Assembly (NCBI GenBank): GCA_964344295.1
Contig: CAYFMR010000002.1
Span: 96,516 to 160,515, forward strand
DNA length: 64,000 bases
Reading direction: 5' to 3'
Source of the DNA: JAAYFJ01 sp964344295
GTDB lineage: Bacteria; Bacillota; Clostridia; Tissierellales; Peptoniphilaceae
The notes beneath the pieces were generated by a model that saw nothing but the letters and a program-made list of their open reading frames with translations, had not been told where the DNA came from and ran no database searches. The first letter of the stretch is position 1. Each line of letters opens with the position of its first letter. The position numbers were made by a program, and so were the translations under genes. Positions 8,517-16,671 of the stretch are shown one piece after another.

Positions 8517-9146
8517 CTATTTGGTGCCGAATAAGCGGTCTCCGGCATCTCCTAGTCCGGGGAAAATATAGCGATGCTCATCTAATTTTTCATCTAATGC
8601 CGCCAAGTAAATGTCCACATCCGGGTGGCGCTCTTGCACCACTTTTACCCCTTCCGGCGCGCCAATGATACACACCAGCTTAATGGATGTGGCTCCTCGC
8701 TCTTTTAAAAAGTCTATGGCCGCCACAGCGGATCCGCCTGTCGCCAACATGGGATCGAGGACGTAAAGGGTGCGTTCTCCCACGTCTTTGGGGAGTTTGC
8801 AGTAGTATTCTACCGGTTGGAAGGTCTCCGGATCGCGGTAAAGGCCGATGTGGCCCACTTTGGCCGCCGGAATCAGGTTAAGCATCCCGTCAACCATGCC
8901 CAGTCCAGCCCGTAAAATGGGAACCAGTCCTACTTTTTTACCGGCCAAGACTTTTGCCTTGGTCTTGCCCATGGGCGTTTCGATTTCCACTTCTTCCAAT
9001 TCCATATCCCGGGTCACTTCGTAGCCCATCAGCGTGGATACTTCTGTGACTAAATCGCGAAAATCCTTACTCCCTGTATCTTTTTTTCGCATTAAATGCA
9101 GTTTATGTTGAATTAACGGGTGATCCAATACGATGACTTGACTCAT
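8517..9146 (-). CDS. upp: Uracil phosphoribosyltransferase
   Basis: This cytoplasmic pyrimidine salvage enzyme converts uracil and PRPP to UMP. It begins MSQVIVLDHPLIQHKL, as usual for bacterial Upp. It contains VLDPMLATGGSA, the PRPP-binding loop, and ends with the conserved YIFPGLGDAGDRLFGTK. The length of 209 residues is exact for the family. The chosen ATG at 9146 follows GGAGGG by about 11 bases; the in-frame extension of 18 codons has no support. It follows rpiB by 7 bases, an order common in Firmicutes (tsaC-rpiB-upp). Confidence 0.97.
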   Translation of the reverse strand: MSQVIVLDHPLIQHKLHLMRKKDTGSKDFRDLVTEVSTLMGYEVTRDMELEEVEIETPMGKTKAKVLAGKKVGLVPILRAGLGMVDGMLNLIPAAKVGHIGLYRDPETFQPVEYYCKLPKDVGERTLYVLDPMLATGGSAVAAIDFLKERGATSIKLVCIIGAPEGVKVVQERHPDVDIYLAALDEKLDEHRYIFPGLGDAGDRLFGTK

Positions 9147-9153
9147 AGTTTTC

Positions 9154-9582
9154 TTAACCCTCCAATTGATCGATGCGGCGTTGATGTCTTCCGCCTTCAA
9201 ATTCCGTTTCTAAAAATACTTTGACCATACTCAGTGCCAGGCCTTCTCCAATGACGCGACCTCCCATAGCCATGATGTTCGCATCATTGTGCTGACGCGT
9301 AAGTCTGGCGGTAAATTCGTCATGGCATAAGGCACAGCGAGCGCCTTTGACCTTGTTGGCGGCGATGGAAATGCCGATGCCCGTGCCACAGATGACGATG
9401 CCCCGGTCCGCTTCTCCAGCCACCACAGCTTCTGCCACGCGGCGACCATAAACGGGATAATCTACCGATTCATGGTCATTGGTGCCGAAATCCAGCACTT
9501 CGTGGCCCCACTTTTGCAATACTTTCACCACGGCCATTTTTAAATCCACGCCACCGTGATCACATCCTACAGCAATTTTCAC
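9154..9582 (-). CDS. rpiB: Ribose-5-phosphate isomerase B
   Basis: This enzyme interconverts ribose-5-phosphate and ribulose-5-phosphate in the pentose phosphate pathway. Family markers are MKIAVGCDHGG at the start, the Cys-containing GIVICGTGIGISIAANK, and RQHNDANIMAMGGRVIG. At 142 residues it has the normal length. Its start overlaps the end of tsaC by 4 bases and upp follows closely, so the three are co-transcribed. A sugar-phosphate isomerase of the LacA/LacB type is the only serious alternative and is less likely in this context. Confidence 0.95.
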   Translation of the reverse strand: MKIAVGCDHGGVDLKMAVVKVLQKWGHEVLDFGTNDHESVDYPVYGRRVAEAVVAGEADRGIVICGTGIGISIAANKVKGARCALCHDEFTARLTRQHNDANIMAMGGRVIGEGLALSMVKVFLETEFEGGRHQRRIDQLEG

Positions 9583-10574
9583 TGTTTCTTCTCCTCCCTG
9601 CCGGCTGCTTTTAAAAGCCGATTCATATATGCGACCCCCATCTCTTCCTTCGCAAAGCCTTGGACCACAATGAGGCTCACATCTTCTCGGTCTAAGGTGC
9701 GCAGTCCATCAAAGAGGTGGGCGGCACTCGTTTTCACGTCTGAATGTTCACTTAAAGGGTAGCACTTGGCAGGGCTTAGCTCTTGGATCCATTTCCGGCT
9801 GGCTAGCAGCGCACCATCGGGATGGGTTGCCAACAATGTCTGAGCCTCCTCCAAGCTCATCGCCACAGCCACCGGCGCTTTCGGTGCATAGTGGCGGTAT
9901 TTTTGGCCCGGTGACTTAGGCACTTCACCCGGTCGCAATCCAGGGTCCATGGCTACGGGAACGCCCCTCTTCTCGAGCATCTCCGCCGTAACCGCACCAG
10001 GGCGCAGAATCAGCGGAGGCCATACCGTCATGTCTAAAACCGTCGACTCCAAGCCTACATCCGTCTCTCCGCCGTCTAAGATATAGGGGATGCGTCCCTC
10101 CATATCCTCCCAGACGTGGGAAGCTTTAGTCGGACTCGGTCGACCGGAACGATTCGCCGACGGTGCTGCCACGGGAATCCCAGCCTCTTTCAAAAGCTTG
10201 CGAGCAACGGGATGACTAGGCATGCGGATAGCCACAGTGGAAAGCCCAGCCGTAATCTCCCGCGGCACCTTAGGCGATGCAGGAAAAATCAAAGTCAAGG
10301 GACCCGGCCAAAAAGCTTCTGCTACTTGTTTAGCTCCTTGCGGCCAAGAAGTCACTAGTTCGTCGATTTCGTCTAAATCCTGGACATGCACGATGAGCGG
10401 ATTATCCCTCGGCCGACCTTTCGCCACAAAGATGGCCTCAATGGCTTCGGGATTGAAGGCATCTGCCCCTAAACCGTAGACTGTCTCCGTGGGAAAAGCC
10501 ACCACACGACCCTCTCGTAAATATATCGCCGCCTCACAAATGGCTTCATCATTGGCTTTTTTGATGATTGTCAT
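9579..10574 (-). CDS. tsaC: L-threonylcarbamoyladenylate synthase (Sua5/YwlC type)
   Basis: This cytoplasmic enzyme makes threonylcarbamoyl-AMP from Thr, bicarbonate and ATP for the universal t6A37 modification of tRNA. The YrdC domain spans about residues 10-205, with FPTETVYGLGADA, KGRPRDNPL and PSANRSGRPSPT. A C-terminal Sua5 domain (about 215-331), preceded by SPGQKYRHYAPKAP, makes it the long form, as usual in Firmicutes. It heads the tsaC-rpiB-upp-tagO-wecB group, and a TATAAT lies about 30 bases upstream of the start. The genes prfA and prmC, often upstream in related genomes, are not present here. Confidence 0.95.
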   Translation of the reverse strand: MTIIKKANDEAICEAAIYLREGRVVAFPTETVYGLGADAFNPEAIEAIFVAKGRPRDNPLIVHVQDLDEIDELVTSWPQGAKQVAEAFWPGPLTLIFPASPKVPREITAGLSTVAIRMPSHPVARKLLKEAGIPVAAPSANRSGRPSPTKASHVWEDMEGRIPYILDGGETDVGLESTVLDMTVWPPLILRPGAVTAEMLEKRGVPVAMDPGLRPGEVPKSPGQKYRHYAPKAPVAVAMSLEEAQTLLATHPDGALLASRKWIQELSPAKCYPLSEHSDVKTSAAHLFDGLRTLDREDVSLIVVQGFAKEEMGVAYMNRLLKAAGREEKKQ

Positions 10575-10605
10575 GTCGGTTACCCCTTTTTATCTAATCT
10601 TTATC

Positions 10606-10611
10606 ATTATA
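10606..10611 (-). promoter_or_regulatory. Probable -10 box for tsaC
   Basis: A perfect TATAAT on the minus strand lies 31 bases before the tsaC start. No convincing -35 hexamer stands at the right distance, so this is only a candidate. Confidence 0.4.
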
Positions 10612-10904
10612 ACGCATCAAGACCCTTTTTTCCATTAAAAAGACCGGACTACCTGACTGAACCACCATTTCGTGTAGAGAAGTCCCTCTCCTTTGGACAC
10701 AGCTACCACTCAACTAACATCATCGGCCCAGCCACCATGGTTCTATCTACGTGCAAGAGTTTTCCTGCTGCCACTTTTTTACACGCAAAAGGCTACTTTT
10801 TTACCCGCCCTGCGGGTATGAAAATGCTTCTCTGTGTCTGGCCACTTGGCTGATTCTCCCGCGGCTCCCTAACCCAGCCGAAGACTGCTTTCCGTCTACT
10901 GGCA
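10612..10904. other. Gene-free stretch between ferritin terminator and tsaC promoter
   Basis: About 290 bases have no supported ORF or known RNA. They contain a short GC hairpin (TACCCGC/GCGGGTA near 10808-10824) without a proper U-run, and two similar copies of ACTTTTTTAC about 25 bases apart. Nothing recognisable was seen. Confidence 0.35.
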
Positions 10905-10937
10905 TAAAAAAAGACACTACCCATAGGCAATGTCTTT
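10905..10937 (-). terminator. Terminator after the ferritin operon
   Basis: A 12-bp stem with two G-U pairs (10926-10937 with 10910-10921) and a four-base loop is followed by a long U-run on the minus strand (A residues 10905-10912). It lies 20 bases beyond the ferritin stop. Confidence 0.8.
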
Positions 10938-10956
10938 AGTATGACTTATTATTCGT

Positions 10957-11448
10957 TTATTCTTCCCTTGCTCCTAGTTTTGAGTTTAGCATATACAGCC
11001 CTTGCCATTTGCCTTCCATTCTCTCCAGAGCCGTCACAATGGGTTTTAAGGAGTTTTCTTCTTCGCGTTGTTCCATGATGAACCATTGCAAAAATTCCAT
11101 GGCTTCATGGCAATTTTCTTCTCTGGCTATATCCATCAGCTCACGAATTTTCTTTGTTACCAGTTTTTCATGAGCCAAGCTTTCTTGGAAGACTTCTAAG
11201 AAAGAAGGATAATCCGTTTTAACTTGAGGGATGGCGGTGTATTCGATTTCGCCGTCCATGTCAAAGATAAAGTCTTTAAATTTCATGGCGTGTTCGAATT
11301 CTTCCATGGCCTGTTTGTTAAACCAATGAGCAAATCCATCCATATCTTGCGCTTCACAGTAGGCGCCCATACCTAAATAGACGTAGGCTGATTCTATTTC
11401 AAAGTTCATTTGTACGACCATTGCTTGTAATAAATTTTTACTTGCCAT
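10957..11448 (-). CDS. ftnA: Ferritin (non-haem, bacterial FtnA type)
   Basis: This iron-storage protein oxidises Fe(II) and stores the mineral in a 24-subunit cytoplasmic cage. The four-helix ferroxidase ligands are visible: E in NFEIESAYVYLGMGAY, the EEFEHAMKF motif (E..H), and later E residues in AHEKLVTKKI and EQREEE. Length is 163 residues. It follows a 91-residue unknown gene by 20 bases and is closed by a terminator, so the two form a small operon. A Dps or bacterioferritin assignment is less likely, because the helix B EEFEHA pattern and the length fit ferritin, and no haem-binding Met in the bacterioferritin context was noticed. Confidence 0.93.
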   Translation of the reverse strand: MASKNLLQAMVVQMNFEIESAYVYLGMGAYCEAQDMDGFAHWFNKQAMEEFEHAMKFKDFIFDMDGEIEYTAIPQVKTDYPSFLEVFQESLAHEKLVTKKIRELMDIAREENCHEAMEFLQWFIMEQREEENSLKPIVTALERMEGKWQGLYMLNSKLGAREE

Positions 11449-11468
11449 TGTATCTCCTCCATTTTCTT

Positions 11469-11744
11469 TTAACGTGGTTCGTATTCTTCGTAGATATTAT
11501 AAAGGTCAATACCCGCCTCTGTAAAAGTTCGGACCAAAGTAGGGATTTCATCTGTGCCTAACGACACGTCCACACCATTGTATTTATAGACGACACTCGT
11601 TTCGTCGACAAACGGACAGCGTTTCATCAAATCCATGACGCGACCTTCGACGGCAGGTAGATTTCCAATCATAAAAAACATCTTACGTTTATGGTCGGCC
11701 TCGTCTTTTAAATCCAACTTGTTTATCAATACTGTGGTATTCAT
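11469..11744 (-). CDS. Conserved-looking 91-residue protein of unknown function, in operon with ferritin
   Basis: No family was recognised. The product is a soluble acidic protein of 91 residues with no signal peptide, membrane segment or metal-ligand cluster. It has alternating hydrophobic runs (KMFFMIGNLPAV, GIDLYNIYEEYEP) that suggest a compact alpha/beta fold. It ends 20 bases before the ferritin ATG, and both would be read from one promoter. The gene context suggests a role linked to iron or redox handling, but that is inference only. The single Cys in MKRCPFVDET would not make a metal site alone. Confidence 0.7.
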   Translation of the reverse strand: MNTTVLINKLDLKDEADHKRKMFFMIGNLPAVEGRVMDLMKRCPFVDETSVVYKYNGVDVSLGTDEIPTLVRTFTEAGIDLYNIYEEYEPR

Positions 11745-11812
11745 CTCTACACCTCTTTATATCTGTCTGATAGATACCCTTAGCCCAGGGGATTAAACAC
11801 AATTCCACGATA

Positions 11813-11842
11813 AAAAAAGAGCGAGGTCTCCCTTCGCTCTTA
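11813..11842. terminator. Terminator after the CorC-type membrane protein
   Basis: AAGAGCGA pairs with TCGCTCTT around a purine-rich loop, with a U-run on the minus strand (A residues 11812-11818). It lies 13 bases past the stop of the CBS-domain gene. Confidence 0.75.
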
Positions 11843-11854
11843 ACTTCATATCTT

Positions 11855-13207
11855 TTATGCGCTTGTGTGCGTTTTTTCGTCAGCCTCTTCTTCTGGCAAA
11901 ACCAGCTCTAACTGTTCGACTCGTTTGTCTTTGACTTTTACCACGTTCAGCACGATACCCTGGTCACATTCCACGGAGTAACGGGTCGCATCCTCTTCTT
12001 CCGGAATAAAGCCCAGCTTTTCAATCATCAAGCCACTCATGGTTTCATGGTTTTCTGATGTCAACTCAAGTCCTAACTCATCATTGACATCATCGATATC
12101 AGAGGCCCCATCGATGAGGTAATGCCTTGCGTCTAATCGCTGAATGCTCAAGGGTTCCTCATCATACTCGTCTTTGATTTCACCTACCACTTCTTCCACA
12201 ATGTCTTCCATCGTAACGATTCCTGAGAATCCACCATATTCGTCGATTAAAATGGCCATGTAATTACGCGTTAACTGCAATTCTCGCAACAATGTATCGA
12301 TCTTTTTCGACTCTGGGACAAAATACGGCTCTTTCATCACTTCTCTGATTTCCGCATAGGCGTAGTTATTTTTTGAGAAGTGCACGAAGAGATCTTTGAT
12401 GTAGACAGTTCCCACAATGTTATCATAAGATTCCTCATATACGGGAATCCGTGAATGGCCAGATGCCAACATTTCATCGATGGTTTCGATGCCGAAATCG
12501 TCAATATCAATCATGAATACATCAGTGCGCGGCGTCATGATCTCATAAGCTAACTTGTCGTCAAAGTCAAAGATAGAGATGAGCATCTCCTCGCCGGCGG
12601 AGTCAAAGAGACCCTGTTCTTGGCCGACTTTGATATACGATTTGATTTCTTCTTCAGAAATGCGCTCTTCCAGGTCATCATCATGTTGCCCTGTTAACTT
12701 TAAAACACCGGATGTCGCTGTTGATAACACACTGACAAACGGCTTAAAAATCACGGAGACAAAAGCGATGGTCGGCGCTGCCCAAAGGGCAATTTTATCT
12801 GCATTTTGTATGGCGATGCGCTTCGGTACAAGTTCCCCAAAAATCAATGTAAAAAAAGACAAGATAATGGTGATGGCAATCACCGATATCACCGATCCAT
12901 AGGGTATACCCTTTAAAGCCATCCAATAGGCCAGTCGCTTGGAGATCGTCGTCGCCGCTGTAGCAGATGACAAATAGCCCGCCAGGGTAATACTGACTTG
13001 AATCGTCGATAAAAATCTAGTGGGCTCATCAAAAATCATCGCCAGTTTCTTGGCCTTGGGATCTCCCTTTTCCGCCATATTGCGAATTGACGTTTTGTTC
13101 GCTGAAATCACCGCCATCTCTGCTGCTGCAAAAAAAGCATTCACAGCCGTTAAGATGACAATAATCAATAGTTGCAGTCCGAGTTGCCCCCCCGGATAAT
13201 CATCCAT
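11855..13207 (-). CDS. Hemolysin-C/CorC family protein (CNNM-CBS-CorC domains)
   Basis: This membrane protein belongs to the CorC/YhdP/TlyC family, linked in various bacteria to magnesium or divalent cation efflux. It has an N-terminal CNNM (DUF21) membrane domain (about residues 1-190) with FFAAAEMAVISANK. A CBS pair (about 205-335) includes MTPRTDVFMIDID and the typical AILIDEYGGFSGIVTMEDIVEE. A C-terminal CorC_HlyC domain of about 80 residues follows. Length is 450. A GGGAGG precedes the ATG, and a near-consensus promoter lies upstream. It appears to be transcribed alone. The hemolysin name is historical; ion transport is the better inference. Confidence 0.92.
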   Translation of the reverse strand: MDDYPGGQLGLQLLIIVILTAVNAFFAAAEMAVISANKTSIRNMAEKGDPKAKKLAMIFDEPTRFLSTIQVSITLAGYLSSATAATTISKRLAYWMALKGIPYGSVISVIAITIILSFFTLIFGELVPKRIAIQNADKIALWAAPTIAFVSVIFKPFVSVLSTATSGVLKLTGQHDDDLEERISEEEIKSYIKVGQEQGLFDSAGEEMLISIFDFDDKLAYEIMTPRTDVFMIDIDDFGIETIDEMLASGHSRIPVYEESYDNIVGTVYIKDLFVHFSKNNYAYAEIREVMKEPYFVPESKKIDTLLRELQLTRNYMAILIDEYGGFSGIVTMEDIVEEVVGEIKDEYDEEPLSIQRLDARHYLIDGASDIDDVNDELGLELTSENHETMSGLMIEKLGFIPEEEDATRYSVECDQGIVLNVVKVKDKRVEQLELVLPEEEADEKTHTSA

Positions 13208-13230
13208 AATGTAATTCCTCCCTTTTGTCT

Positions 13231-13259
13231 ATTATACTCTGCGTTGGCCTTTGTGACAA
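13231..13259 (-). promoter_or_regulatory. Sigma-A type promoter of the CorC-type gene
   Basis: On the minus strand TTGTCA (13254-13259), a 17-base spacer and a perfect TATAAT (13231-13236) lie 24 bases before the start codon. Confidence 0.75.
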
Positions 13260-13307
13260 CGTTTATAAATAATCTCTAAATAACATGCTACATACATATA
13301 ACTATGT

Positions 13308-13313
13308 TATAAT
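13308..13313 (+). promoter_or_regulatory. Probable -10 box for the aminotransferase gene
   Basis: A perfect TATAAT lies 38 bases before the start codon. The corresponding -35 region is poor (ATGCTA-like at 17 bases), so the promoter may be weak or activated. Confidence 0.5.
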
Positions 13314-13350
13314 GAAAGGACAAATTATCGAACAGGGAAAGGAGTTTCTC

Positions 13351-14544
13351 ATGAAATTATCAAAACGAGTCAGTTCCATGCAATCCTCACCAATCCGTCG
13401 ATTGGTCCCCTACGCCGACAAAGCTCGTGCAGCGGGCAAGAAAGTGTATCCCCTTAATATTGGTCAGCCGGACATTGCTACCCCTCCGTCTTTTTTCGAG
13501 GCCATCAAAGACTTTAATCTCGAAGTCCTCGCCTATGAAAATTCTCGTGGGAACGCTGACCTGATCAACGCTTTAATCGACTACTACCAAAACTATGACA
13601 TGCACTTTGAACCGGAAGACATCGTCATTACCAACGGTGGTAGTGAAGCACTGCTATTTTCCATCATGGCCGTCTGCGATCCAGGAGACATCATCTTGAC
13701 ACCGGAACCATATTACACGAATTACAATGGCTTCGCTTCCTCGGTGAATGTTGACGTCAAAGGTCTGACGACAAAAGCGGAAGATGGCTTCCATTTCCCC
13801 GACAAAGAAACATTTTTATCCCGCATCTGTGACAAGACCAAAGCCTTTGTCTTCTCTAACCCCGGCAACCCCACTGGCGTAGTTTACTCTCCAGAAGAAT
13901 TGAAAATGTTAGCCGAGATCGCCCTGGAAAAAGACATTTTCATCATCGCTGACGAAGTCTACCGTGAATTTATTTACGATGGCCTAGCTTATCAATCCAT
14001 GGGCTCCTTCAAAGAAGTGGAAGACCGCGTCATCATCATTGACTCCGTTTCCAAACGCTATAGCGCATGCGGTGCCCGCATTGGCTCCATCGCTAGCAAA
14101 AACCGTGAACTCATGGATAACATCCTAAAGCTTTGCCAAAGCCGTCTTTGCGTCCCCACAGTCGAACAAATCGGAGCAGCAGCCCTTTATCGCACTCCGG
14201 TATCCTACTTCAAAGAAGTCAACGATGAGTACAAACACCGCCGCGATGTCGTCTTTCAAGCGTTGCAAAAGATGGATGGCGTCATCTGCAAAGAGCCTAA
14301 AGGCGCTTTCTATGTCGCTGTAAAATTCCCCATTGACGATGCTGAAAAATTCATCATCTGGATGTTGGAAGAATTCGAATACAAAGGCCAAACTGTTATG
14401 ATGGCCCCCCTAGAAGGCTTCTATGCCACAGAGGGACTGGGTAAAGACGAAGCTCGTATCGCCTACATCTTGGAAGCTCCCGAGCTGGAAAAAGCCATGG
14501 AAACATTGGCAGAAGCCTTAAAAGCTTATCCTGGCCGAAAATAA
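13351..14544 (+). CDS. PLP-dependent aminotransferase, class I (aspartate aminotransferase-like)
   Basis: This fold-type I aminotransferase moves an amino group between an amino acid and a 2-oxo acid, using pyridoxal phosphate. Visible landmarks are NIGQPDIATPP near the N-terminus, NGGSEALLFS for phosphate binding, SNPGNPTGVVYSPEEL with the cofactor-contacting Asn, IADEVYREF, and the Schiff-base Lys in SVSKRYSACGARIGS. Length is 397 residues. The ATG at 13351 follows AAAGGAG; an in-frame upstream start at 13285 lies above the TATAAT and is rejected. The substrate (Asp, aromatic or branched-chain) cannot be assigned from these motifs. The gene is monocistronic with its own terminator. Confidence 0.93.
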   Translation: MKLSKRVSSMQSSPIRRLVPYADKARAAGKKVYPLNIGQPDIATPPSFFEAIKDFNLEVLAYENSRGNADLINALIDYYQNYDMHFEPEDIVITNGGSEALLFSIMAVCDPGDIILTPEPYYTNYNGFASSVNVDVKGLTTKAEDGFHFPDKETFLSRICDKTKAFVFSNPGNPTGVVYSPEELKMLAEIALEKDIFIIADEVYREFIYDGLAYQSMGSFKEVEDRVIIIDSVSKRYSACGARIGSIASKNRELMDNILKLCQSRLCVPTVEQIGAAALYRTPVSYFKEVNDEYKHRRDVVFQALQKMDGVICKEPKGAFYVAVKFPIDDAEKFIIWMLEEFEYKGQTVMMAPLEGFYATEGLGKDEARIAYILEAPELEKAMETLAEALKAYPGRK

Positions 14545-14562
14545 TCGAAAATAAGAAACGTC

Positions 14563-14600
14563 AAAAAAACGGTGACTGGTGACTACTAGTCACCGTTTTT
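14563..14600. terminator. Bidirectional terminator between aminotransferase and radical SAM genes
   Basis: A 12-bp stem AAAACGGTGACT (14566-14577) pairs with 14588-14599 around a ten-base loop. A-runs on the left and a T-run on the right serve both convergent genes. Confidence 0.85.
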
Positions 14601-14610
14601 GATTTGCTGC

Positions 14611-15480
14611 TTACAATGCGCGATATTTGGATTTATACTGCCTATCATCAATGGCCAAGCCTCTTTCAATATCCGATAAGATTTTTGCCTTATCTTGGGG
14701 GAAAACCCCACGCAGCGGCACATAGTTACTGGCGTGGTTGCTGCGGAATACCCCATGGGGCACGTCAATGTGTTCCACTAGAAGCTTCGTTTCTTCCAAA
14801 ATCTCATGGGGCTCCAAATAGGCAAAGCTGCCTTCTTGAATTTCTCGGTACATCGGTGCCTGCGGCTCTAAAAGAAGTGTTAGCAATCCAATGTAATCCG
14901 GTTGCATAGCATTAATCAGCTTTGCCGTCTCTAAAGCGTGTTCTCTAGATTTTTCCCGGCCGCCAATCCCGGAGATAAACGTAGCGGATAAGAGAAGACC
15001 AGCCTCTCTGACTTTTCTGCCCGCAGTTATGATTTCCTCTGGTGTCACGCCCTTTTTAATATGCTCCAGAATCGTAGCACTACCAGATTCTACGCCCAGG
15101 TACACAAAAGTCAGGCCGTGCTCTTTTAAGAGTTTAAGCTCGTCTACAGACTTGCGCAGCAAACTTTGGGTCGTGGCGTAAATATTGATCTGTTCCACTT
15201 CAGGATAGATAATCTTAGCCCCATCTAGAACCTTACGCAGGTCATCTGTAGGCATGATCATGCTGTCACCGTCAGCTAGGAAAATCCGCTCCACATGGGG
15301 ATAGACTTGGCGTGCCACAGCCATATCATCCAAAATCTGGCGTAGCGATTTGATACGAAAAGCTTCTCCCTTATACATGGAGCAAAACGTACATTCATTG
15401 TGGGGGCAGCCAATCGTAGCTTGAATAATTAATGAACGTGCCTCAGAAGGCGGCCGGTACACTCTTCCTTCATAAAACAT
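14611..15480 (-). CDS. Radical SAM protein (Cx4CxxC variant)
   Basis: This is a radical S-adenosylmethionine enzyme of unknown substrate. The iron-sulfur ligands sit near residues 25-33 in GCPHNECTFCSMY. Four residues lie between the first two cysteines, where most families have three; a similar GCxHNxCTFCxMYK form is known to me from an uncharacterised radical SAM group. Further features are an SAM-binding LADGDSMIM block, YLGVESGSATIL, and LSATFISGIGG. Length is 289. It lies 15 bases after butyrate kinase on the same strand, so it is probably co-transcribed. No second cluster or B12 domain is visible. Confidence 0.85.
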   Translation of the reverse strand: MFYEGRVYRPPSEARSLIIQATIGCPHNECTFCSMYKGEAFRIKSLRQILDDMAVARQVYPHVERIFLADGDSMIMPTDDLRKVLDGAKIIYPEVEQINIYATTQSLLRKSVDELKLLKEHGLTFVYLGVESGSATILEHIKKGVTPEEIITAGRKVREAGLLLSATFISGIGGREKSREHALETAKLINAMQPDYIGLLTLLLEPQAPMYREIQEGSFAYLEPHEILEETKLLVEHIDVPHGVFRSNHASNYVPLRGVFPQDKAKILSDIERGLAIDDRQYKSKYRAL

Positions 15481-15495
15481 AAGATGCCCCTTTCT

Positions 15496-16551
15496 TTATC
15501 CTTCAAAACTTCTCGCCTGTTCTTCGCCCAGTAATACGCGAAGTACGCCGTAGGCCAAAGCCTGCAACTCGATTTCCCCTGGGCGGATATAGCATGGAGC
15601 GATAAAGCTGATACGGTCTTCCAATTTTTTCATCAATGTCTGGCTATGAGCAATGCCCCCCATCATGATAATGGCATCGACCTGGCCGTTTACCATAGTC
15701 GCCAAACCTCCAGCTGCAAAGGCAATGCGATACATCATGGCCTCCAAGACCATGGCAGCGTGTTCATCTCCTTCCTGAGCCAGCCGTTCCACTTCCCGTA
15801 CATCGGTGGTGCCAAAGTGGCTCATCAGTCCTCCTTGGGAGCGAAGACGTTTCATCAGTACGGCTTCCGCTTCCCCCATAAAAGCTGGTACAAACTGGCG
15901 TAAAGGCGCTCCGCCACTACGTTCTGGGCTAAATGGCCCTTCGTCATCTCCAATAATGTCCACCATGCGTCCCTTTTCAAACATGGACAAGCTGGTGCCA
16001 CCACCCATGTGGATGGCTAATATATTTTTCTCATGAAAGTCCCAGCCCTTTTCTTCGCAAAGGTTTAACACATTAGCTCGCATATTAAGGGTATGCACCG
16101 CTGCCTTGCGGTTGATTTCCTTAAGCCCTGTGATCCTGGCAAAATCCACCATCTCATCCGTGGAGACAGCATCGTAAATATAAGCGGAAATGCCTGCCTC
16201 CTGAGCTATGCGATAGGCAATCACTCCAGCTAAGTTGGAAGCATGCTCATTCATAGGATGGTGCAAGAGCCGATCCACCAACGCCTCGTTGACTTTATAG
16301 GCTCCGGATTGTAAGGGAGCCACCGGTCCCCCTCGTCCGGCAATGGCCGCAAAATCTTTCGGCGTCAAGCCATGCTCTCGAATAGCTTCTCTGACTAAGT
16401 TTTCTCGAAACGATAGTTGGTCAGAGATGGTAGCAAAAGGCATCAACTCCTCCTTACTATGCTCCACTGTCTGACTAAATAACATATCCCTGTCTTCAAA
16501 GACGGCAAGTTTGGTCGATGTCGATCCCGGGTTAATAACTAAAATTTTCAT
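15496..16551 (-). CDS. buk: Butyrate kinase
   Basis: This ASKHA-fold kinase converts butyryl phosphate and ADP to butyrate and ATP, the energy-yielding last step of butyrate fermentation (branched-chain acyl phosphates are alternative substrates). It starts MKILVINPGSTSTKLAVFED. It shows GRGGPVAPLQSGAY, the phosphate-binding HMGGGTSLSMFEKGRMVDI block, and GEIELQALAYGVLRVL near the end. The length of 351 is right for Buk and shorter than acetate kinase. Phosphotransbutyrylase, often next door, is not in the window. A radical SAM gene follows by 15 bases. Together with the thiolase it supports a butyrate-forming or amino-acid-fermenting metabolism. Confidence 0.95.
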   Translation of the reverse strand: MKILVINPGSTSTKLAVFEDRDMLFSQTVEHSKEELMPFATISDQLSFRENLVREAIREHGLTPKDFAAIAGRGGPVAPLQSGAYKVNEALVDRLLHHPMNEHASNLAGVIAYRIAQEAGISAYIYDAVSTDEMVDFARITGLKEINRKAAVHTLNMRANVLNLCEEKGWDFHEKNILAIHMGGGTSLSMFEKGRMVDIIGDDEGPFSPERSGGAPLRQFVPAFMGEAEAVLMKRLRSQGGLMSHFGTTDVREVERLAQEGDEHAAMVLEAMMYRIAFAAGGLATMVNGQVDAIIMMGGIAHSQTLMKKLEDRISFIAPCYIRPGEIELQALAYGVLRVLLGEEQARSFEG

Positions 16552-16616
16552 TGGACACTTCCTTTCTTTAAAATTTTCAAAAATCGCGATTTCTTCCTGC
16601 TTCTCTTTTAAATCTC

Positions 16617-16645
16617 CTCACAGTTTCAACAAGTTGTGGTATACT
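16617..16645 (+). promoter_or_regulatory. Candidate promoter of the PAS/HTH regulator
   Basis: TATACT at 16640-16645 lies 17 bases after CTCACA (16617-16622, four of six consensus bases) and 26 bases before the start codon. Confidence 0.5.
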
Positions 16646-16671
16646 AAATGTGAAAGAAGGTGATCTAAACC

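Noticed and set aside
10806..10826. GC-rich hairpin TACCCGC/GCGGGTA as a terminator
   Set aside because: The A/T run is on the wrong side for either strand to terminate.
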